From contig JAXLXE010000001.1 of assembly GCA_046328115.1 (NCBI GenBank), forward strand, positions 3,124,622-3,188,621: a stretch of 64,000 nucleotides of DNA, in the 5' to 3' direction. Numbering within the stretch: position 1 is the stretch's first letter; the number at the start of each line of letters is the position of its first letter. Shown piece after piece: positions 52,874 through 61,763 of this stretch. The notes beneath the pieces were generated by a model. That model saw nothing but the letters and a program-made list of their open reading frames with translations, was not told where the DNA came from and ran no database searches. Both the position numbers and the translations under genes were made by a program. Origin of the DNA: JAXLXE01 sp046328115 (GTDB taxonomy: Bacteria; Chloroflexota; UBA6077; JACCZL01).

Positions 52874-54343
52874 TTGAGCAGCAGGGCGGCCGCGTGGGGA
52901 CCCGGCACCAGATGGCTGATGCCGGGCATCGCGGTTGTGGCCGCGCTCGCGCGATTCCTGTGGCTGGAGCTGTGGCCGCCGTTCGTGGACGAGGGTATCC
53001 ACGCGTCCGCGGCACTCGCCATGCAGAGGGCGTTCTGGCCGGAGGCGCTGCTGCTGACATCGTCAGCGCAGCCGTTCAAGCCACCGCTGCCGTTCCTGGT
53101 GCATGCCGCCATCACGCCCAGCCCTGAGCTGGCGATCTGGACCGGGCGGGCGCTCAGCGCGGCGGCCGGCGTGGTCTCGACGCTCCTCTGCGGCGCGCTC
53201 GGGGGGCGTGTCGGCGGCCCGCACGCGGGTATGCTGGCCGCGGGACTATACGCGCTGGCGCCGCTGGCCGTGCTCCACGAGCGGCTGGTGATCCAGGACG
53301 GCGTGATGGCAGCGTTCTGCCTGGCCGCGGCGCTCGTGGGCTGGAACGCCGTAGAGCGCGGATCGTGGTGGCGCGCGGTCGCCGCGGCGATGCTCGGCGG
53401 CCTGGCGGTGCAATTCAAGATCCCGGCGCTGCTGGGAGCGGCGCTGCCACTGGTCGCATTTGGAGGCGGCCGCGAGAGGACTCCGCGGCGCCTCGGCGTG
53501 GCCGCGCTGGCGGCCGCGGGCCCAGTCCTAAGCATGGGGGCGCTATGGCTGACACCCATCGGCGAGGGCGTGATGCGGCAGAACCGGGGGCGGGTGAGCG
53601 CGCCGCTAGCGTACACGGGCGAGGCGTACGTGCACTTCATAGACTGGGTGGGCACGTACCTGCCGTTCGGACTGTGGCTGCTCCCGTTGGCGGGACTGGT
53701 GGTGCTGTGGCGCCGAGATCGGCCGGCCTTCCTCGTCTGCGCGGCAGGCGTGCTGCTGTGGACGCTGCCCTGGCTTACGGCCGCTCGGTTTTCGCCATCA
53801 CGCTACTACCTACCGGTTGTGGCCTGGTTGTGCGCGTTGGCAGCCGTGGCGCTTGTGGCCCTCTGGCGCGGGCACGCGCGCCTCGGACTATCCGCCACGC
53901 TCGCCGTGGGGGCAGTCTGGGCAGCGCACACGGGCTGGCTGATCTGGGGGCACTCCACGGCTCCAATGCCGTGGCTGGACGACTGGCAATATCGGTCCGC
54001 CTGGCCGTCAGGCTACGGGTACGCGGAGGCTGGTCAACTGGCCCGTCGCACGGCGGTGCCCGGCGACTCAATCATCTTCGCGATCGACAATCGCCACCAG
54101 GTGGCAGCCGGGATGCACGCGCCGCCGGTTGGGGTGACCGTGGTGGACGCGTCAGGCAGCATCAACCGTGCCCTGAGCGGGCTCCGTGGTACCGCCTACT
54201 TCGTGGTGGATGACGGGCGAGACGGTGCGCCGGGAGCACGCGCGGCCGACCTTCGGTCGCGCGTGCCGGAACTGGAGCCACTGGGCAGATTCACCCGCCC
54301 GGGCACGTCGTTCGGCGTGGATGTGCTCCGGCTGAGACGCTGA
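52874..54343 (+). CDS. GT39-like integral membrane glycosyltransferase
   Basis: 489 residues from TTG 52874. About ten hydrophobic spans. The first outside loop has PPFVDEGIHASAALA, the acidic DE motif of GT-C (ArnT/PMT) enzymes, and a LPFLVHAAI with PLxxY-like helix follows. A soluble C-terminal ~120 residues lies after the last span (RTAVPGDSIIFAIDN). It should transfer a sugar from a polyprenyl-phosphate donor at the outer face of the membrane. Convergent with the hydroxyacid dehydrogenase gene. Confidence 0.85.
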   Translation: MSSRAAAWGPGTRWLMPGIAVVAALARFLWLELWPPFVDEGIHASAALAMQRAFWPEALLLTSSAQPFKPPLPFLVHAAITPSPELAIWTGRALSAAAGVVSTLLCGALGGRVGGPHAGMLAAGLYALAPLAVLHERLVIQDGVMAAFCLAAALVGWNAVERGSWWRAVAAAMLGGLAVQFKIPALLGAALPLVAFGGGRERTPRRLGVAALAAAGPVLSMGALWLTPIGEGVMRQNRGRVSAPLAYTGEAYVHFIDWVGTYLPFGLWLLPLAGLVVLWRRDRPAFLVCAAGVLLWTLPWLTAARFSPSRYYLPVVAWLCALAAVALVALWRGHARLGLSATLAVGAVWAAHTGWLIWGHSTAPMPWLDDWQYRSAWPSGYGYAEAGQLARRTAVPGDSIIFAIDNRHQVAAGMHAPPVGVTVVDASGSINRALSGLRGTAYFVVDDGRDGAPGARAADLRSRVPELEPLGRFTRPGTSFGVDVLRLRR

Positions 54344-54360
54344 GGCGCCAGTGTCGCGGC

Positions 54361-55326
54361 CTAGTTGACGACGTTCTGCGGCTTCCCCTGCAGATAGGCC
54401 AGCACGTTCTCCACGGCCCCTTCATTGAGGAAGTCCAGGCCCTCTGGCGTCGAGTCGGCATTGTGCGGGGTGAGCACGATCTGGCGACGGGAGAGGATGG
54501 GGCTGTCCGGCGGCAGCGGCTCCTGGGCGAACACGTCGAGCGCGGCGCCCGCCAGATGGTCGGAGTCAAGCGCCTCGATCAGCGCGGCCTCCTCGACGAG
54601 CGGCCCCCGGCCGGTGTTCACCAGGATGGCGCCGCGCTTCATGAGCCCGAACTCGCGACCGCCGATGATGCCGCGAGTCTGATCGGTCAGGCCCAGGTGC
54701 AGGCTCACCACGTCAGAGCGGCGGAGGAGATCGTCTAGCTCGACGAAGGTGACCCCCATCGCCGCCGCGCGCTCCGCGGAGGGGTGGAAGGTCCAGGCCA
54801 GAACGTTCATGCCGATGGCGTTGCCAAGCTGCGCCATCCGCCGGCCAATGGGGCCTGCGCCGATGACGCCCAGGGTCTTGCCGTTGAGATAAATGTTGTC
54901 GATGCGGGTGCCCCAGCGGCCGGCGCGCATCTCGTCGCTCTGGAACACCACGCGCTTGGCGGCCGCCATCATCAGGCCAAAGGCATGCTCGGCGACGACC
55001 GGCGCCGTCTTGCCGGGGATGTTGGAGACCGTGATGCCAAGCTCGCGGGCGGTCACGAGATCGATGGAGTCCGTGCCGATGCCGAAGACCGTGATCATCT
55101 TGAGGTCGGGAAGCTGGCGCAGCAGGTCGCCCGGCCAGCGCACGGCGCCGCGGGAGTTGAGGATGGCGGTGGCGCCGGCCGCGCGGCGGACCTTCTCTTC
55201 GTCCGTGGTCGGTCGGTCGGTGTAGACGGTCACATCGCCGTAGGGCTCCAGGGCGGCGAGACGCGGCGAACCCTGGATCTGCTGTGGGTTGTCACCGGGA
55301 ACGACGAACTTGAGTCTGCTGGGCAC
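54361..55326 (-). CDS. D-2-hydroxyacid dehydrogenase (SerA-like)
   Basis: 321 residues from GTG 55326, GGAGG upstream; an in-frame extension to 55383 is ignored. NAD site GVIGAGPIGRRMAQLG, catalytic Arg in LVNTGRGPLVEE, Glu in VFAQEPLPP and His in VLTPHNADSTPEG. The usual Gly after His-x is replaced (HNADST), which is tolerated. Could act on phosphoglycerate, glyoxylate or another 2-oxoacid. Transcribed away from the MgtE gene on the same strand. Confidence 0.9.
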   Translation of the reverse strand: MPSRLKFVVPGDNPQQIQGSPRLAALEPYGDVTVYTDRPTTDEEKVRRAAGATAILNSRGAVRWPGDLLRQLPDLKMITVFGIGTDSIDLVTARELGITVSNIPGKTAPVVAEHAFGLMMAAAKRVVFQSDEMRAGRWGTRIDNIYLNGKTLGVIGAGPIGRRMAQLGNAIGMNVLAWTFHPSAERAAAMGVTFVELDDLLRRSDVVSLHLGLTDQTRGIIGGREFGLMKRGAILVNTGRGPLVEEAALIEALDSDHLAGAALDVFAQEPLPPDSPILSRRQIVLTPHNADSTPEGLDFLNEGAVENVLAYLQGKPQNVVN

Positions 55327-55453
55327 GGGCGGCTCCTCCGTCAACAGGCGCGTCGACGCGCGCGTCGATACGCGAGTCAACACGCAATAGATGCAGAGGA
55401 TACGGTCTGGAGCCCGGTCTCTGCGGCCTCGGCCGCGCCCAATCCCGCGGACG

Positions 55454-56809
55454 CTAGTCCAGGCCCAGCATGAACTGCGCGATGGTGAAATAGAGGAAAA
55501 GGCCGGTGCCGTCCACCAGAGTGCTGATGAAGGGCGCGGAGACCACGGCGGGGTCCACCCGGAGGCGACGCAGGACCAGCGGCAACACGGCGCCGACGGT
55601 GGCGGCCCAGCTCACGATGAAGAGGGCGGCCACGGCTACGGCGGGCCCAACCTCCGCCCCCACACCCAGCAGCCAGGCCCGCGCGTAGGTGGCAACGGCC
55701 ATCACGGTGCCGAGCAGCAGGCCCACGGCGACCTCGCGGCGCAGCACGCGGAAGATGTCGCGGAAGCGGACCTCGCCCACACCCATGGCGCGGACCAGGG
55801 TGGTGACCGTCTGCGAGCCCACGTTTCCGCCCGTGCCGATGAGCAGCGGGATGAAGAACGCAAGGGCGACCATCTCCGCCAGCGTCTCCTCGAAGTGACG
55901 GAGGACCGAGCCAGTGTACGCCTCGGCGACGAAGAGGACCAGGAGCCAGATCACGCGCTTGCGGAAGAGGTGGAGCACGCTGGCGCGAAGGTACGGCTCC
56001 TCCAGCGGCTGGGATCCACCGAGTCGCTCGATGTCTTCGCCGGCCTCCTCCAGCAAGACGTCCGCGGCGTCGTCCGCGGTGATGATGCCGAGCATCCGAT
56101 TGCGATCGTCCACCACGGGCAGCGCGATGAGGCTGCGCTGATCCAGCAGCCGGGCAGCCTCCTCCTGATCCGCCGAGGCCTGAATGCGGGCGACGTCCGT
56201 GATCATGAGATCGCGGATGCGGCGCCAGCGAGGGGAGAGCACGAGGTTGCGGAGGGAGAGCACGCCCAGAAGCTCGCGGGAGGCCGGGTCCACCACGTAG
56301 ACGTAGTAAACGGTCTCCACCTCCTCCGCCACGCGGCCCAGCTCGTCCAGCGCCTCGGCGGCGGTGATGTCTGGGCGCACACCCACGTAGTGGGGGGTCA
56401 TCAGGCCGGCGGCAGACTCCGGCGGGTAGCTCAGGAGATCGCGGACGTCGTCCGCCTCCTGGGAGCCCATCTCATCGAGGATGGCCTCCGCCTCCTCATC
56501 GGCAAACTCGCCGACGACATCCGCCGCGTCGTCAGGATCCATCTCCTCGAGCACGTCCGCGGCCTGGGCGCGGCCCAGCTTGCCGAGCAGGCGGGCCGCA
56601 TCGAACGCGTCGATCTCGGCGATGAGCTCGGCCAGGGCCTCATCCCCGAGCCGCGTCACGAGGCGGCCGATCTCCAGCGGGGTCAGCTCGGCGAGGGCCT
56701 GGGCGAGCTCCTCCGGAGGCGCGGAGCGGAGCACGGCCATATCCGGCGCGTGTCCATTCGACAGCGCGGCGCGTAGCTCAGCGCGCACGTCTAGCGTGAT
56801 GGAATCCAT
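55454..56809 (-). CDS. mgtE: Magnesium transporter MgtE
   Basis: 451 residues from ATG 56809, GGAGGC upstream. The N domain (residues ~15-125) is a superhelix of Ala/Leu/Asp-rich repeats (LGDEALAELIAEIDAFDAAR). Two CBS domains (~130-255, LMTPHYVGVRPD and LMITDVARIQASA) sense Mg2+. Five membrane helices follow, with FFIPLLIGTGGNVGSQ, the MgtE pore signature. It is a Mg2+-gated channel of the inner membrane. An intrinsic-terminator-like hairpin sits just before its ribosome site. Confidence 0.95.
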   Translation of the reverse strand: MDSITLDVRAELRAALSNGHAPDMAVLRSAPPEELAQALAELTPLEIGRLVTRLGDEALAELIAEIDAFDAARLLGKLGRAQAADVLEEMDPDDAADVVGEFADEEAEAILDEMGSQEADDVRDLLSYPPESAAGLMTPHYVGVRPDITAAEALDELGRVAEEVETVYYVYVVDPASRELLGVLSLRNLVLSPRWRRIRDLMITDVARIQASADQEEAARLLDQRSLIALPVVDDRNRMLGIITADDAADVLLEEAGEDIERLGGSQPLEEPYLRASVLHLFRKRVIWLLVLFVAEAYTGSVLRHFEETLAEMVALAFFIPLLIGTGGNVGSQTVTTLVRAMGVGEVRFRDIFRVLRREVAVGLLLGTVMAVATYARAWLLGVGAEVGPAVAVAALFIVSWAATVGAVLPLVLRRLRVDPAVVSAPFISTLVDGTGLFLYFTIAQFMLGLD

Positions 56810-56833
56810 CGGGCGCCTCCGGATGACCACATC

Positions 56834-56858
56834 AAAACGCCCTCCCAGCAGGGAGGGC
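56834..56858 (-). terminator. Leader terminator in front of mgtE
   Basis: Read on the minus strand: GCCCTCCC, loop TGCT, GGGAGGGC, then GTTTTG. An 8-bp GC stem with a short T run, ending 25 bases before the mgtE ATG. This position is suited to transcription attenuation. I could not match the M-box (ykoK) sensor consensus upstream. Confidence 0.55.
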
Positions 56859-57032
56859 TCCGGGGCGTCCGCGCGTCTGCCACGATATGGCAGGCTACGT
56901 CAGGCCGGGGTTATCTCCAAGCGGGGAGCAGCGCCGTGATGCGGGCGACTACTAGCAGGGTCGGCGTTCTTCATGGCCGTCCACAGTGTAGCGCGCTGGG
57001 CCGCCGGGGTCCAGCACGGCACAGGCCGGGCG

Positions 57033-58232
57033 TCACTTGGTGTACTTGCGGGCGTATCGGTAAATGCTCTCGCTCTCGAGTCGGCCGCGATCGGCGTACT
57101 CGGGGCCGAACCGTGCCGGGCTGAGCCGCCCCAGGTCTGGCTCGCTCCGCCCCTGGAGGACGAGGTCTGCCAGCGCCCGGCCGGCCGCCGGCGAGACGCT
57201 CAGCCCGCCCACGCAGCAGCCGGAGATCACGAAGAAGCGCTCCGCGCCCGGCACCGCCCCCACAACGGGCAGCCCGTCCGGCGTCATGCTGGGCGTCCCC
57301 CCGCGGTGGATGGCAACCGGCGCGTCCATCAGCACCGGGAAGTGAGCGGCAACTTCACGCGCCAGCCCACGAAGCACCCCCAGGTCCAGCGGAAGCTGGT
57401 CCATAGCGAACTCTGGCCCGCGATCAATCGGGTCGAACAGCATGGGCGCGTCCTCGTAGCCGCCTAGCATCAGCCCGCCGTGGGCGTAGCGCACGTAGAC
57501 GCTGGCCTCCAACAGGCGGACGATCGGCTGGAGGGGCTCTACGCCGGGGATGGGCTCCGTGATCAGGAGCTGGTGGCGGACCGGCACCAGCGCCATGGGA
57601 AAGCCGGCGGCCGCGGCGACACCGCGCGCCCACCCGCCGGCAGCGTCCACCACGGCATCCGCCTGGACCGTGCCGGACTCCGTCCGAACACCCACCACGG
57701 CGTCACCCTCCTTCAGGAGGCCGGTGACCCGCGTGAACGGCCGGAGCTCCGCGCCAAGCTCGCCCGCGCGCTCGGCAAAGCCAATGGCGATGGTCGCGGG
57801 GTCCACCCAGCCATCGCTGGGCGTGTGGATGACCACGCGCGGCTCCCCGGGGTGGTAGTGGGGCGCCAGCGCGTGAGCCTCCGCCGGCGTGATCGTGTGC
57901 ACCGTGATGCCCAGCGAGTTGGCGCGGGCAGCGTCCGCGCGTACGCGCTGCTCGCCGGCCTCCGAGTAGGCCGCCTTCATGCTGCCAGACTGATGGTAGT
58001 CCACGTCCCGCCCAAGCTCATCCTTGAACGAGGCCAGCGCATCCACCGCCTCATCCATCAGGCGGGTCATCACGTCAGTGGAGGCGGCCTTCGTGGTGAG
58101 GCCAGCCGCCCGGGGGGAAGTCTGGGAGGCCAGCGCGAACTGGTCAACCAGGACCACCTCCGCGCCCTTGCGGCGCAGGTGGTACGCGGTGCTGCTACCC
58201 AGCGCGCCCGAGCCAACGACGACCACTCTCAT
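57033..58232 (-). CDS. FAD-dependent DAO-family oxidase (sarcosine/glycine oxidase-like)
   Basis: 399 residues. N-terminal FAD fold MRVVVVGSGALGSSTAYHL, followed by RAAGLTTKAASTDVMT. The DAO pattern continues with ATIAIGFAERAGELGAEL, DAVVDAAGGWARGVA and the C-terminal GGTPSMTPDGLPVVGAVPG, FFVISGCCVGGLSVSPAAG. Related to sarcosine, dimethylglycine and glycine oxidases; the usual covalent Cys of MSOX is not verifiable here. Oxidises a secondary or N-methyl amine, probably. Its upstream region is a repeat-filled intergenic. Confidence 0.9.
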   Translation of the reverse strand: MRVVVVGSGALGSSTAYHLRRKGAEVVLVDQFALASQTSPRAAGLTTKAASTDVMTRLMDEAVDALASFKDELGRDVDYHQSGSMKAAYSEAGEQRVRADAARANSLGITVHTITPAEAHALAPHYHPGEPRVVIHTPSDGWVDPATIAIGFAERAGELGAELRPFTRVTGLLKEGDAVVGVRTESGTVQADAVVDAAGGWARGVAAAAGFPMALVPVRHQLLITEPIPGVEPLQPIVRLLEASVYVRYAHGGLMLGGYEDAPMLFDPIDRGPEFAMDQLPLDLGVLRGLAREVAAHFPVLMDAPVAIHRGGTPSMTPDGLPVVGAVPGAERFFVISGCCVGGLSVSPAAGRALADLVLQGRSEPDLGRLSPARFGPEYADRGRLESESIYRYARKYTK

Positions 58233-58320
58233 ACCTGCTGCTCCCAAGGCGGCTCGCTATGCCCACCGCCCCAGGCATGGTATCGCGGCCACCATCGATC
58301 GCACGAATCGAAGCGAGCCC

Positions 58321-58846
58321 CAGCCGAACACCGTCCGCTGGGACCGCCTGCGTCCCCGCTGGCTCCGCCCCTCTCGCCGCCCCAGACGCAATAATGCAAA
58401 GGTAGGGTGCGAGGCGTGCCTCGCCCTCCCCCCACCAGCGCGCCAATCGACAACACGCGCATCACCCACGCCGCCAACGACGCAATAATGCAAAGGTATG
58501 GCGCGAGGCGTGCCTCGCCCTCCCCCCACCAGCGCACCCCTTGACAGCCCGCGTATCAGCCACGCCGCCAACTGGCAGCCAGCCAAACACCGTCACCTGG
58601 GACCGCCAGCGTCCCCGCTGACCTCCACAATACCGAGCCCTGGGAACCGACCCGACGCCAGCGCCAGCCGTCCGAGCGTCAATCGAAGCCGTCGAGACGC
58701 AATAATGCAAAGGTAGGGCGCGGTGCGTGCCTCGCCCTCCCCCACCAGCGCACCCCTTGACAGCCCGCGTATCAGCCACGCCGCCAACTGGCAGCCAGCC
58801 AAACACCGTCACCTGGGACCGCCTGCGTCCCCGCTGGCCTCCACAA
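58321..58846. repeat. Intergenic repeat cluster (three to four partial copies)
   Basis: Unit Y starts GACGCAATAATGCAAAGG at 58385, 58479 and 58696. Unit X (CTGGGACCGCC-x-GCGTCCCCGCTG) lies at 58322-58366, 58581-58630 and 58797-58846. Y plus X form near-identical 151-152-bp copies at 58479-58630 and 58696-58846; the first pair is reordered. Y contains the palindrome GCGAGGC-GT-GCCTCGC in two copies (altered in the third). No protein-coding signal is credible: the several minus-strand frames here share the same recurrent words in different registers. No CRISPR structure. Confidence 0.8.
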
Positions 58847-58871
58847 CCAATCGCGGCCAGAACCAGCCCGC

Positions 58872-59465
58872 CTACGTCCCCCAGAAGCGGGCCACATACG
58901 CGGTCATGCGTGCGGACTCCTCCACCACCTCCAGCCGCGCAGCCTCGATCTCCTGCTCCGTCGACCCCTGGCGGGCCAGCAACCGTAGCTCCAGCTCACG
59001 TCCAGCGGTCGGCCGCGCCACGATCACCAGCGCATTCTCCCCCTCGCGCACACCGTCCACGATCTGCCAGGCAGGCTCATCCGCATCCGTGAACGGTCCC
59101 AGACGGGCGTCGTTCACCCAGATCTCAACGGAGCCCACCACCCCGTCCAACCACAGCCAGAGCTGATCGTCACGGGGGATGAAAAACGTGGGCCGGCCCA
59201 CCAGCGTGACCGACTCGTCTGCTACGTGGCCAGACAGCGCGTCCGCCACCGAGCTCAATCCCAACGCCCCCAGCGATTCGGCAAACCGTCCCAGGTTCGT
59301 CCGCGGCGAATCGAGCGCGGTGCGCTCCCGCTCGCGGCGCGTGATGGCGCCCTTGCGGGCCGGCGTCAGTCGCGAGCGACCCAGACGGGTGAAGTCAGCA
59401 TCGCTCGGACCGTCGGGCAAGGCGCGCTCTGGGCGCGCGGCATGGGTGGGTCGAGTGGCCGGCAT
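58872..59465 (-). CDS. Hypothetical protein with beta-sandwich-like domain
   Basis: 197 residues from ATG 59465, GGGAGGAG upstream. Residues 1-60 are charged and disordered; ~85-165 read like a galactose-binding/GH2-type jelly roll (VTLVGRPTFFIPRDDQLWLW, VGSVEIWVNDARLGP, DGVREGENALVIVARP). The C-terminus is helical (EQEIEAARLEVVEESARMTA). No signal peptide. Not recognised; plausibly a sugar-binding or structural accessory protein. Confidence 0.65.
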   Translation of the reverse strand: MPATRPTHAARPERALPDGPSDADFTRLGRSRLTPARKGAITRRERERTALDSPRTNLGRFAESLGALGLSSVADALSGHVADESVTLVGRPTFFIPRDDQLWLWLDGVVGSVEIWVNDARLGPFTDADEPAWQIVDGVREGENALVIVARPTAGRELELRLLARQGSTEQEIEAARLEVVEESARMTAYVARFWGT

Positions 59466-59572
59466 AAGCTCCTCCCTCGGGCGGTAGCCTGTAGCGGTCT
59501 CGGGGCAGAAACCGGGGCAGAGCTTGAGGCGGGGAGTCGGTCGTGGCCACGACGGGCGTTCGCAACATTGCG

Positions 59573-59596
59573 CTCCTGGCCTCCTGGCCTCCTGGC
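59573..59596. repeat. Three tandem 8-bp units
   Basis: CTCCTGGC occurs three times, then CTCC. A simple repeat in a 222-bp intergenic between divergent genes; no gene assigned there. Confidence 0.8.
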
Positions 59597-59687
59597 CTCC
59601 TCCCCGAGTATTCGTTGCGAACATGATACGGGGGTGGTAAGCTCGGATGCGAGGAATTCCAGACCAAGCTGGCGCGCGGAGGTGTGG

Positions 59688-59939
59688 ATGATCCCGAAAA
59701 ACCAACCGCCCGACGCGGTCACCGAGGCCAACGGGGTACTGGCTGTCGACGCCAGCGCGAGTAATCCGGACGCATCAGACGATGCTGCCACGCCACGGCC
59801 GGCTCCGTTGGTGGTCAGCGGGCTGGTCATTACCAAGCGGCATCTGCTGGACGTGCTGCGCGGATACGTGCCGCACGCGGTGGACGTCAGCGAAATCGAA
59901 GGCGAACGTTTTGTCGTGACCGTCCAGACGGACGGCTAA
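59688..59939 (+). CDS. Small hypothetical protein
   Basis: 83 residues from ATG 59688, GGAGGTG upstream; an open frame extending to 59226 is antisense to the gene on the other strand. The N-terminal half is Pro/Ala/Asp/Ser-rich and disordered (EANGVLAVDASASNPDASDD); the C-terminal half (LVITKRHLLDVLRGYVPHAV, then IEGERFVVTVQTDG) looks folded. It precedes the fibre-like gene by 60 bases and may be translated with it. No function recognised. Confidence 0.6.
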   Translation: MIPKNQPPDAVTEANGVLAVDASASNPDASDDAATPRPAPLVVSGLVITKRHLLDVLRGYVPHAVDVSEIEGERFVVTVQTDG

Positions 59940-59999
59940 GCCACAGGGCACAGCCCGCGGCTCGCCTGTGACGAGCCCAGAGCAACGGAGGAGCGGACG

Positions 60000-61763
60000 A
60001 TGCCGGTGATCGATTGCGGCTGTACGAACTTTCCGGCCGCGCTAGGGAACGTGACCTTTGGAGCCGCCGTAGCGGTGGGCAAGGCCGCGCCCGCCGCGGG
60101 GATCTCGTTGGACATCAACGGGACGGCCCAGGCGCTCGCCGTGACGACGGCCGCCGGCGGTAGCGGTGGCTGGGTCGCGACGGGAACCGTGGCCGGAGCC
60201 AGACCCGAGGGCTTGCTGTGGCTCCAGGGGCCAAACAATGTGAACATCTCGGGGCGCTTGGCAACCGATGCCGCGACAGTCGTCGCCGGAGCCGCGGACG
60301 GCGCCGCGCTGAAGTTGGTCTTCGCCAGCGGACAGCACGGCATCCAATTCCTGCGGGGGGGTGTGTTGATTGGGTCCATCTGGAAGAACGCCTCCACGCC
60401 GCTCGTGTTCGAGTCGGCGGCCGCGTCCGGCACCGCGGCCGGGTTCCACTTCGCCGGTGGGCCGGTCTTCGTGGCCGGCGACCTGACGGTTCAAGGCGGG
60501 GTAACCACCGGCAACGTCTTTGGAACCGGATCGCTTTGGCTACAGGGGAACAACCAGGGCAGCGGCACAGTCTATCTGGGGAGCACCGTGAGCATCGGGG
60601 CCGCGACACCAGCTGCCAGACTCCACGTCGTAGACGCCGCCGGCTGCCCACTCCAGCTTGAGTTCGTCAGTGGTCAGAAAGCACTCCGCCTCGCCCGCGG
60701 TGGCACAGTCATCGCGGATATCGAAAAAAACGCCGGCGGTCCGCTCACGTTCGTCTCCTATGCGACGGGCGGCCTGACCACTGCCGGCATTCGGTTTGAC
60801 GCAAACCCTCTCACCACGACCGGGAATGTCGGCATCGCAAACCCCTCGCCCTTGGCCCACCTGCATATCGGCGATCCGGCCACAGCCGGGAGCGGCGCAC
60901 ACGTTCGACTCTCGACGAACGGCGCTGGTGAAGCGCGCACGTGGGAGATCGCTACCGACCGCAACGCCTTGGGCACCACCAACTTCCGCATCCGTGGTCT
61001 GGATGCCCCAGTCACGGACCCGTCGCCGTTCGTCATCGAGAAGGGCACCCAGTTCGTAGGCATCAGGACCAACGCACCAACCGCCGCGTTGAACGTTGAG
61101 GGCGAGATTCTCGCCTCCGGCTCGGGAGGGAACAACGGTCGGATCAGCGCTCGGGAGATCTACGTGAAAAAAGCGGACGGCACCTACCGCAAAATCGCGG
61201 ACAAAACGGCTTCTACTACGGCTGAGCACCGCGACCCTCTCGGTGGTGTCCATAGCGGATCAGGCGGCCTGGCACGCTACAAGCGTCGCCCGAGTGAAAG
61301 GAGCGTCAGATGCCCACAGACTGGCCCGTTGCACTCATCAGTGGATCGCAAGCACGACCCGACGACATCATTACGCTTCGCTCGCGCATTGACATCATTC
61401 GACAGAATCTCACACCGACGCTCCCTCCAGTCTCCTGGTCGCCACCCAGCACCGGACAGACCAGCCCATTCACCGCCCAGTCCTTCATCCAGATGCGCAC
61501 CGCCATCCAGGAGATCTGGACTGCTAAGGGTATGCCCGTCAGCATCGGCCCGTGGACCGGCGATGGACCAGGCGGCCCGAGCACCAATCCACCCAGCGCC
61601 CAGACCCGTATCAGGGCCGCGCACATCAACAACCTCAGAACCTGGCTCAACCAGGCAGAGGGCTATCCGGCACTCGTCGGCATACAGACACACAGCTACG
61701 ACCCAAACAATGGACAGCTCCCCATACCCGGCGACAATTGGGTCAACGACATCAGAGGCCTAA
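60000..61763 (+). CDS. Surface/tail-fibre-like protein, 3' end disrupted
   Basis: 587 codons as an open frame, AACGGAGGAG before ATG. Credible protein runs to about codon 410 (near 61230). It contains the motif xGIxxxxPxxxLHV three times (VSIGAATPAARLHV, VGIANPSPLAHLHI, VGIRTNAPTAALNV), typical of phage tail-spike and bacterial fibre proteins, and beta-rich strands such as LWLQGPNNVNISGRL. After ~61230 the frame reads the 5' part of the next gene in another register with Arg/Ser/Pro bias, so the natural stop was probably lost by a nearby frameshift. No S74 chaperone domain follows. No signal peptide. Confidence 0.6.
   Translation: MPVIDCGCTNFPAALGNVTFGAAVAVGKAAPAAGISLDINGTAQALAVTTAAGGSGGWVATGTVAGARPEGLLWLQGPNNVNISGRLATDAATVVAGAADGAALKLVFASGQHGIQFLRGGVLIGSIWKNASTPLVFESAAASGTAAGFHFAGGPVFVAGDLTVQGGVTTGNVFGTGSLWLQGNNQGSGTVYLGSTVSIGAATPAARLHVVDAAGCPLQLEFVSGQKALRLARGGTVIADIEKNAGGPLTFVSYATGGLTTAGIRFDANPLTTTGNVGIANPSPLAHLHIGDPATAGSGAHVRLSTNGAGEARTWEIATDRNALGTTNFRIRGLDAPVTDPSPFVIEKGTQFVGIRTNAPTAALNVEGEILASGSGGNNGRISAREIYVKKADGTYRKIADKTASTTAEHRDPLGGVHSGSGGLARYKRRPSERSVRCPQTGPLHSSVDRKHDPTTSLRFARALTSFDRISHRRSLQSPGRHPAPDRPAHSPPSPSSRCAPPSRRSGLLRVCPSASARGPAMDQAARAPIHPAPRPVSGPRTSTTSEPGSTRQRAIRHSSAYRHTATTQTMDSSPYPATIGSTTSEA

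Noticed and set aside
56809..57030. Clear M-box riboswitch
   Set aside because: A terminator-like hairpin is visible but I could not find the conserved M-box core by eye, so only an attenuator candidate is reported.
58195..58812. Overlapping minus-strand frames of 70-116 residues with recurring GGGRGT and LHYC words
   Set aside because: They arise from the intergenic DNA repeats read in different registers, with no ribosome site and no consistent length.
58385..58846. CRISPR-like array
   Set aside because: Copies are ~150 bp, spacing is irregular (94 and 217 bp), there are no short unique spacers, and no cas genes are present in the window.
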